Below the pieces are notes generated by a model. That model searched no databases. It saw nothing but the letters and a program-made list of their open reading frames with translations, and had not been told where the DNA came from. 64,000 bases of DNA from Arthrobacter sp. EM1 (GTDB taxonomy: Bacteria; Actinomycetota; Actinomycetes; Actinomycetales; Micrococcaceae), in the NCBI RefSeq assembly GCF_029964055.1, contig NZ_CP124836.1, forward strand, positions 1,612,001 through 1,676,000, in the 5' to 3' direction. Below are positions 59,482-64,000 of the stretch, in pieces. The position numbers and the translations under genes were made by a program. Position 1 is the first letter of the stretch. The number at the start of each line of letters is the position of its first letter.

Positions 59482-60751
59482 CAGTTCCCTCTTCCCTTGA
59501 GTGATGGCTGGCTGTCGCCGCGGATTGCGGCCGCCACCGCAGCCAAAGCCGTGTAGCTGTGTCCGCTGACGAAGGCGTCACAGTATGGCAGCGCGGCCGC
59601 CATGCCGCCCGCCAGCGGCTGGTATTCCGGGGCTGCCTTGCGCGGATTGACCCAGATAATCCGTTGGGCCAGGCGCCGCAGCCGTGCCATCTGCGCCGCG
59701 ACGTTGTCGGGGTCCTCCTGCGCCCAGCCGTCCGAGAAAATGACCACCACCGCGCCCCGTGCCAGCCCGCGGCGGCCGTGGTCATCAACGAAGTGCCTGA
59801 TGCTGTCGGCAATACGGGTGCCGCCGGCCCAGTCCGGGGCGGCCTCCGCGGCGCGGGCCAGGGCCTCGTCCGGGTCGCGTAGCGCCAGCTGCCGGGTCAG
59901 ACGCGTCAGCCGGGTGGAAAACCCGAAGGCCTCGGCGCCGGCTGTTGCCACGGCTCCCTGCAGCAGTGAGATGAAGATCCGCGCGTACGGTTCCATCGAA
60001 CCGGAGACGTCGCACAGCATCACGAGCTTCCGGCGCTGCTCACGGCGCCGTGCATACAACAGCCCCGTCGTGTCGGTGCCGGAGCGCCGCGACGCGCGGA
60101 CCGTGGCGCGGACGTCCAGCCGGGCGCTGCTGTGGGTGGACTTGCGGGTGCGGCGGCTCAATCTCGTGGGGGTGGCGAGCAGCAACCCGGACGCCAGCCG
60201 CCGGATTTCCAGGACTTCCGCGTCGGTCAGCTGAGCGAAAGCCATCGCGTGCAACTGCTCATCGGTGGAGGCCATGGCGAGGACTGCTTCCCGTTCCGGG
60301 GCGTGGTTGTCCCCGTCGCTGTCCGGTCCCGCGGCGGCAACCGGCGGCGTCGCCCGCGGGTCGGCCGGCGCGTTGCCCGGGGCACGGTCCTCGGCCGGGG
60401 AGGGCCTGGTGCGTGCCTGCTCCGGGGGGCCGGGCGGCGGGGCGGCCGGGGCGGTGGTGCGCGGCGGTGCAGCGGGGTCGAATCCGGCGCGGAATACGGC
60501 AGCGAAGACGGCATCGAACGCGGGAAGCTGTCCGTGAGCTGACACCAAGACCACCCGGGATGCCCAATAGAGGGTTTCGACGTCGGCCGGAGGGACCAGG
60601 CGGAGAGCCTCGGCCAGCCGGACTGCCCGGTCCGGAGAGCACGATAGCCCGGCCCTGCGCAGGGCGGTGACAAACGCAGCGGACAAGGCGGCCGCCTCCA
60701 CTGCGGGGGGCACGGGGGCCGTATCCTGGACTGTTCCGGCGGTCAACGCGC

Positions 60752-60755
<4 letters not shown>
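59481..60755 (-). CDS. CoxE-like VWA-domain protein
   Basis: The 424-aa protein carries a C-terminal von Willebrand A domain with an intact metal-ion site (CDVSGSMEPYARIF, GGTRIADSIRHF, FSDGWAQEDPD). The middle (about 110-170) is Pro/Ala-rich and disordered. CoxE works with the MoxR ATPase CoxD to assemble the [CuSMoO2] or Mo active site. Start and stop overlap the neighbouring genes, so the operon is translationally coupled. Confidence 0.9.
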
Positions 60756-61671
<916 letters not shown>

Positions 61672-61675
<4 letters not shown>

Positions 61676-62322
61676 AGCTCGCCCTCCAGCCCGGCCAGGA
61701 CCCGCCGGTAGTCCTCGTCGGTGTCGACGTCGAGCGGCACGGGTCCCGGAACGCGAAGTTCGACCGCGTCGTCGGACCGCTGCTCCAGCAGCTTCCAGAC
61801 TGCCTTGTCGCCGTGCAGGGCGGCCAGGTCCGGGAGCATCCGACGGGTAAACGCCAGGGGGTGGCCGACGCCGTCGTCGTAGCGGCAGACGGCGATGCCG
61901 GGGGCATTTTTTCCACCATGATCCGTATCAGCGGCCAGGAGCCGCAGCAGGGCGCGGGCGTCGACGGAACGGACACCCGGCTGGTCACCAAGCAGCAGGA
62001 GCACGGCGCCCGTTTCCGGGTGGAGAGCAGCGATGCCGGCGGCGATCGAGGAGGAACAGCCCGCCCCGAAGTCCGGGTTGAGCACAATCTCGCAGCCTGT
62101 GGTGTCGACCGTGCGCCGGACCTCCCCGGCAGAGCCTCCCAGGACCAGCACGGTCTGCTCAAGGCCGCAGTCCCGGGCGACAGCAAGCACGGCGTCGAGG
62201 AGCACCCCCGTCCCGTAGGGAAGCAGCTGCTTGGCCCGGCCCAGGCGCCGCGACGCTCCGGCCGCCAGGATCAGCCCCGCCGTCCGGTGCCGTGCGGGTG
62301 GACGTTCAGGGGGTGAGGTCAT
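61672..62322 (-). CDS. MobA-like molybdenum cofactor cytidylyl/nucleotidyltransferase
   Basis: The 216-aa protein has the NTP-transferase start GLILAAGASRRLGRAKQLLPY, the LLLGDQPGV motif and the DVDTDEDYRRVL ending of the MocA/CoxC-like group. These enzymes attach CMP (or GMP) to molybdopterin; enzymes of the CO-dehydrogenase family use the cytosine dinucleotide form, so a MocA role is likely. The ATG at 62322 lies inside the end of the XdhC-YHS gene. Confidence 0.87.
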
Positions 62323-63226
62323 AGTGCTCCGGATCTTTGCGGAAGGCGGCACGGCAGCCGGGTGAACAGAAGTAGACGGTCACACCGTTGTGCGCAAGGT
62401 GGATCGAGGAGTCGGCCGCCGCAACGGACATGCCGCAGACCGGGTCGATCGCGGTGGGCGGAACTTCCGCTGCCGTCGCCGGGTCTGCCGTCGCCGGCTG
62501 CCGTGATGTCGACCGCTCCTGGATGAGCTGCGCCAGGATCGAGAGCGCGATTTCGCCGGGAGTGCGGGCCCCCAGCTGCAAGCCGGCCGGGGTGAACACC
62601 CGCGAACGCTGCGCCGGGTCGACGTCAAGGGATTCCAGTACCGCTGCGCCCCGGGTCCCACTGGCCACAAGCGCGACATACGGCACCCCGGCACGCAGTG
62701 CGGACTCAAGCGCGGCCTCCTCCGCCTTGCCGTGGGAGGCCACAATCAGCGCTGCGTCGTCTCCCCGCGGAGCCGCGGATTCGCCGTCCGTGAGTTCCAC
62801 TGCCATTCCGACGCCGGAGCCGAGGCTCTCGAGCGCCTGGGCCACGGGCGTTGTACCGACCACCAGAACCCGGGGCGCCGGGATGCGCGGCTGAAGGAAG
62901 ATCTCGATCGCCCCGCCGCTCAGGCAGGGGTTGGACACCTCAACAGCCCCCTCCTCAGCACTGCGGGACGGCTCGCCGGGGACAACGCGCAGCAGCAGGG
63001 GTTCCTGCGAGGCCAGGACCTGCAGGCTGTACTCCCGCACCGAGGACTCGACGCAGCTCCCGCCGACGAAGCCCTGGATCTCGCCGCCGGGCAGGATGAG
63101 GGCTGTATCCCCGGCGTGGGCGCTGGTGGGGTGCTGGGCCCGGACCACAGTGGCGTGCACAAACGGCTCACGGCGGGAGGCGAGGTCATTCGCCCGGGCC
63201 GCGAGGGAATCTCCAGTCGGTGCCAT
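62306..63226 (-). CDS. XdhC-family protein with C-terminal YHS domain
   Basis: In this 306-aa protein residues 1-120 match the XdhC N-terminal domain (GFVGGSCVESSVREYSL, CLSGGAIEIFLQP), about 130-245 the Rossmann domain (PRVLVVGTTPVAQALESLG, GLQLGARTPGEIALSIL), and the last 45 are a YHS/TRASH metal-binding domain (DPVCGMSV ... YFCSPGCRAAFRKDPEHY). The YHS part could carry copper or another soft metal. It starts two bases after the coxL-like stop. Confidence 0.85.
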   Translation of the reverse strand: MAPTGDSLAARANDLASRREPFVHATVVRAQHPTSAHAGDTALILPGGEIQGFVGGSCVESSVREYSLQVLASQEPLLLRVVPGEPSRSAEEGAVEVSNPCLSGGAIEIFLQPRIPAPRVLVVGTTPVAQALESLGSGVGMAVELTDGESAAPRGDDAALIVASHGKAEEAALESALRAGVPYVALVASGTRGAAVLESLDVDPAQRSRVFTPAGLQLGARTPGEIALSILAQLIQERSTSRQPATADPATAAEVPPTAIDPVCGMSVAAADSSIHLAHNGVTVYFCSPGCRAAFRKDPEHYDLTP

Positions 63227-63227
63227 G

Positions 63228-64000
63228 TCAGATCGGCGGCCTTGCCCGGCCCTGCATGGCGGCCCAGACCCGGGCCGGTGTGCAGGGCATGTCCATGTGA
63301 ACCACCCCGTAGGGGGCCAGTGCGTCGACGACGGCATTCACAATCGCCGGCGGTGAGCCGACGGTGGCGGACTCGCCGATGCCTTTCGCCCCAATGGGGT
63401 GGTGCGGGGACGGCGTGACCGTGAATCCGGTCTCCCAGTCCGGCACCTCCATCGCGGTGGGGATCAGGTAGTCCATAAACGATCCACCCAGGCAGTTGCC
63501 GTCGGCGTCGAACTCGATGATCTCCATCAGGGCCATCCCGACGCCGTCGGTCAGCCCGCCGTGGACCTGGCCCTCGATGATCATCGGGTTGATCCGGGTG
63601 CCGCAGTCGTCGACGGCGATGAAGCGACGGACCTTGACGTGCCCGGTGCCCGGATCGATGTCGACCACGCAGATGTAGGCTCCGAACGGGAACGTGAGGT
63701 TCGGCGGGTCGTAGGTGACCTCGGCGTCGAGGTTGCCATCAACACCCTCGGGCAGCGTCATGGTGCCATGGGCAGCCATGGCGATTTCCGGGATGGTCTT
63801 CCCGGCGCTGGGATCTCCTTTGACGAACCAGCGGCCTTTCTCCCATTCGAGGTCCTCGGGCCGGGTCTCCAGCATGGCTGCGGCGATCAGCTTCGCCTTC
63901 TCCCGCACCTTGCGGGCGACGAGGGCGACGGCGCCGCCGCTCACCGGCGTCGAGCGGCTCCCGTAGGTGCCGAGGCCGAACGGCGTCTGGTCGGTGTCGC
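63228..64000 (-). CDS. CO-dehydrogenase/xanthine-dehydrogenase family large subunit (N-terminal part outside window)
   Basis: About 257 C-terminal codons of a molybdenum hydroxylase large subunit are visible (TYGSRSTPVSGGAVALVARKVREKA, TFPFGAYICVVDIDPGTGHV, DDCGTRINPMIIEGQVHGG, PHHPIGAKGIGESATVGSPPAIVNAVVDAL). The sequence is very close to CoxL-type enzymes. The active-site loop that separates form I (AYXCSFR, true CO dehydrogenase) from form II (AYRGAGR) is upstream of the window edge, so CO as substrate cannot be confirmed. The maturation genes follow directly. Confidence 0.9.
   Translation of the reverse strand, partial: DTDQTPFGLGTYGSRSTPVSGGAVALVARKVREKAKLIAAAMLETRPEDLEWEKGRWFVKGDPSAGKTIPEIAMAAHGTMTLPEGVDGNLDAEVTYDPPNLTFPFGAYICVVDIDPGTGHVKVRRFIAVDDCGTRINPMIIEGQVHGGLTDGVGMALMEIIEFDADGNCLGGSFMDYLIPTAMEVPDWETGFTVTPSPHHPIGAKGIGESATVGSPPAIVNAVVDALAPYGVVHMDMPCTPARVWAAMQGRARPPI

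Overview
The window is high-GC actinobacterial DNA, most likely from an Arthrobacter-type soil organism (Micrococcaceae). The pointers are two DUF4193 proteins, SARP-type regulators, an HtaA-domain protein, a stand-alone LigD polymerase, a TIGR03086-type domain, many GTG starts, and dense gene packing with ATGA/GTGA overlaps. I saw no rRNA, tRNA, CRISPR array, integrase or transposase. The genus is an inference from gene content.

Left end (1-5.4 kb, minus strand): the Kdp high-affinity potassium ATPase operon (kdpB cut by the window edge, kdpA, kdpF and a 39-codon membrane ORF in front of kdpF), then an APC-superfamily permease. The upstream regions of both transcription units carry the same 11-bp-spaced direct repeat, which suggests joint control by one OmpR-type regulator such as KdpE.

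Accessory block (5.4-17.1 kb): an M1/M61-like metallopeptidase, a SARP regulator, and a tightly packed plus-strand operon of large proteins I cannot assign to a known system. These are a 796-aa protein with an acidic N-terminus and long cationic amphipathic stretches, an HETGH metallopeptidase-like protein, two unknowns, and a 1077-aa protein joining acidic repeats, an M15 peptidase, an alpha/beta-hydrolase-like segment and an OmpA-like domain. This is the best candidate in the window for an undescribed system.

Rearranged block (17.1-23.6 kb): two 877-bp inverted copies of a lipoprotein locus, differing at one base that I could find, flank 3.56 kb that encode a cytochrome b561/molybdopterin oxidoreductase with an internal Tat-like motif, a small membrane protein and a GT-C mannosyltransferase-like protein. 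A broken acetyl xylan esterase lies at the outer left edge, and a glycosyltransferase remnant lies inside the right end.

Metabolic middle (23.7-43.9 kb): formamide uptake and hydrolysis (AmiS/UreI, FmdB, FmdA); ArfB; a leaderless ArsR with its SRPBCC/TIGR03086 partner; a YCII protein; two MFS transporters; SelO; an MBL-rhodanese protein under CsoR/CstR-like palindromes; a D-threonine aldolase/D-serine dehydratase-like enzyme; an MBL hydrolase; zinc-ribbon proteins; a 2OG-Fe(II) oxygenase; HrpB helicase.

Right part (43.9-56.8 kb): a three-gene b6-type cytochrome module, LigD polymerase, cyclopropane fatty acid synthase, hydrolase, pirin, a GGDEF-EAL protein, DUF4193, and HtaA facing a second SARP gene across a palindrome-bearing gap. 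Right end (56.8-64 kb, minus strand): a molybdenum hydroxylase (CO-dehydrogenase-type) operon, reading coxL-like (5' cut by the window edge), XdhC-YHS, MobA-like, MoxR ATPase, CoxE-like VWA, CoxG, XdhC and a DUF5134-like membrane protein, in transcription order.
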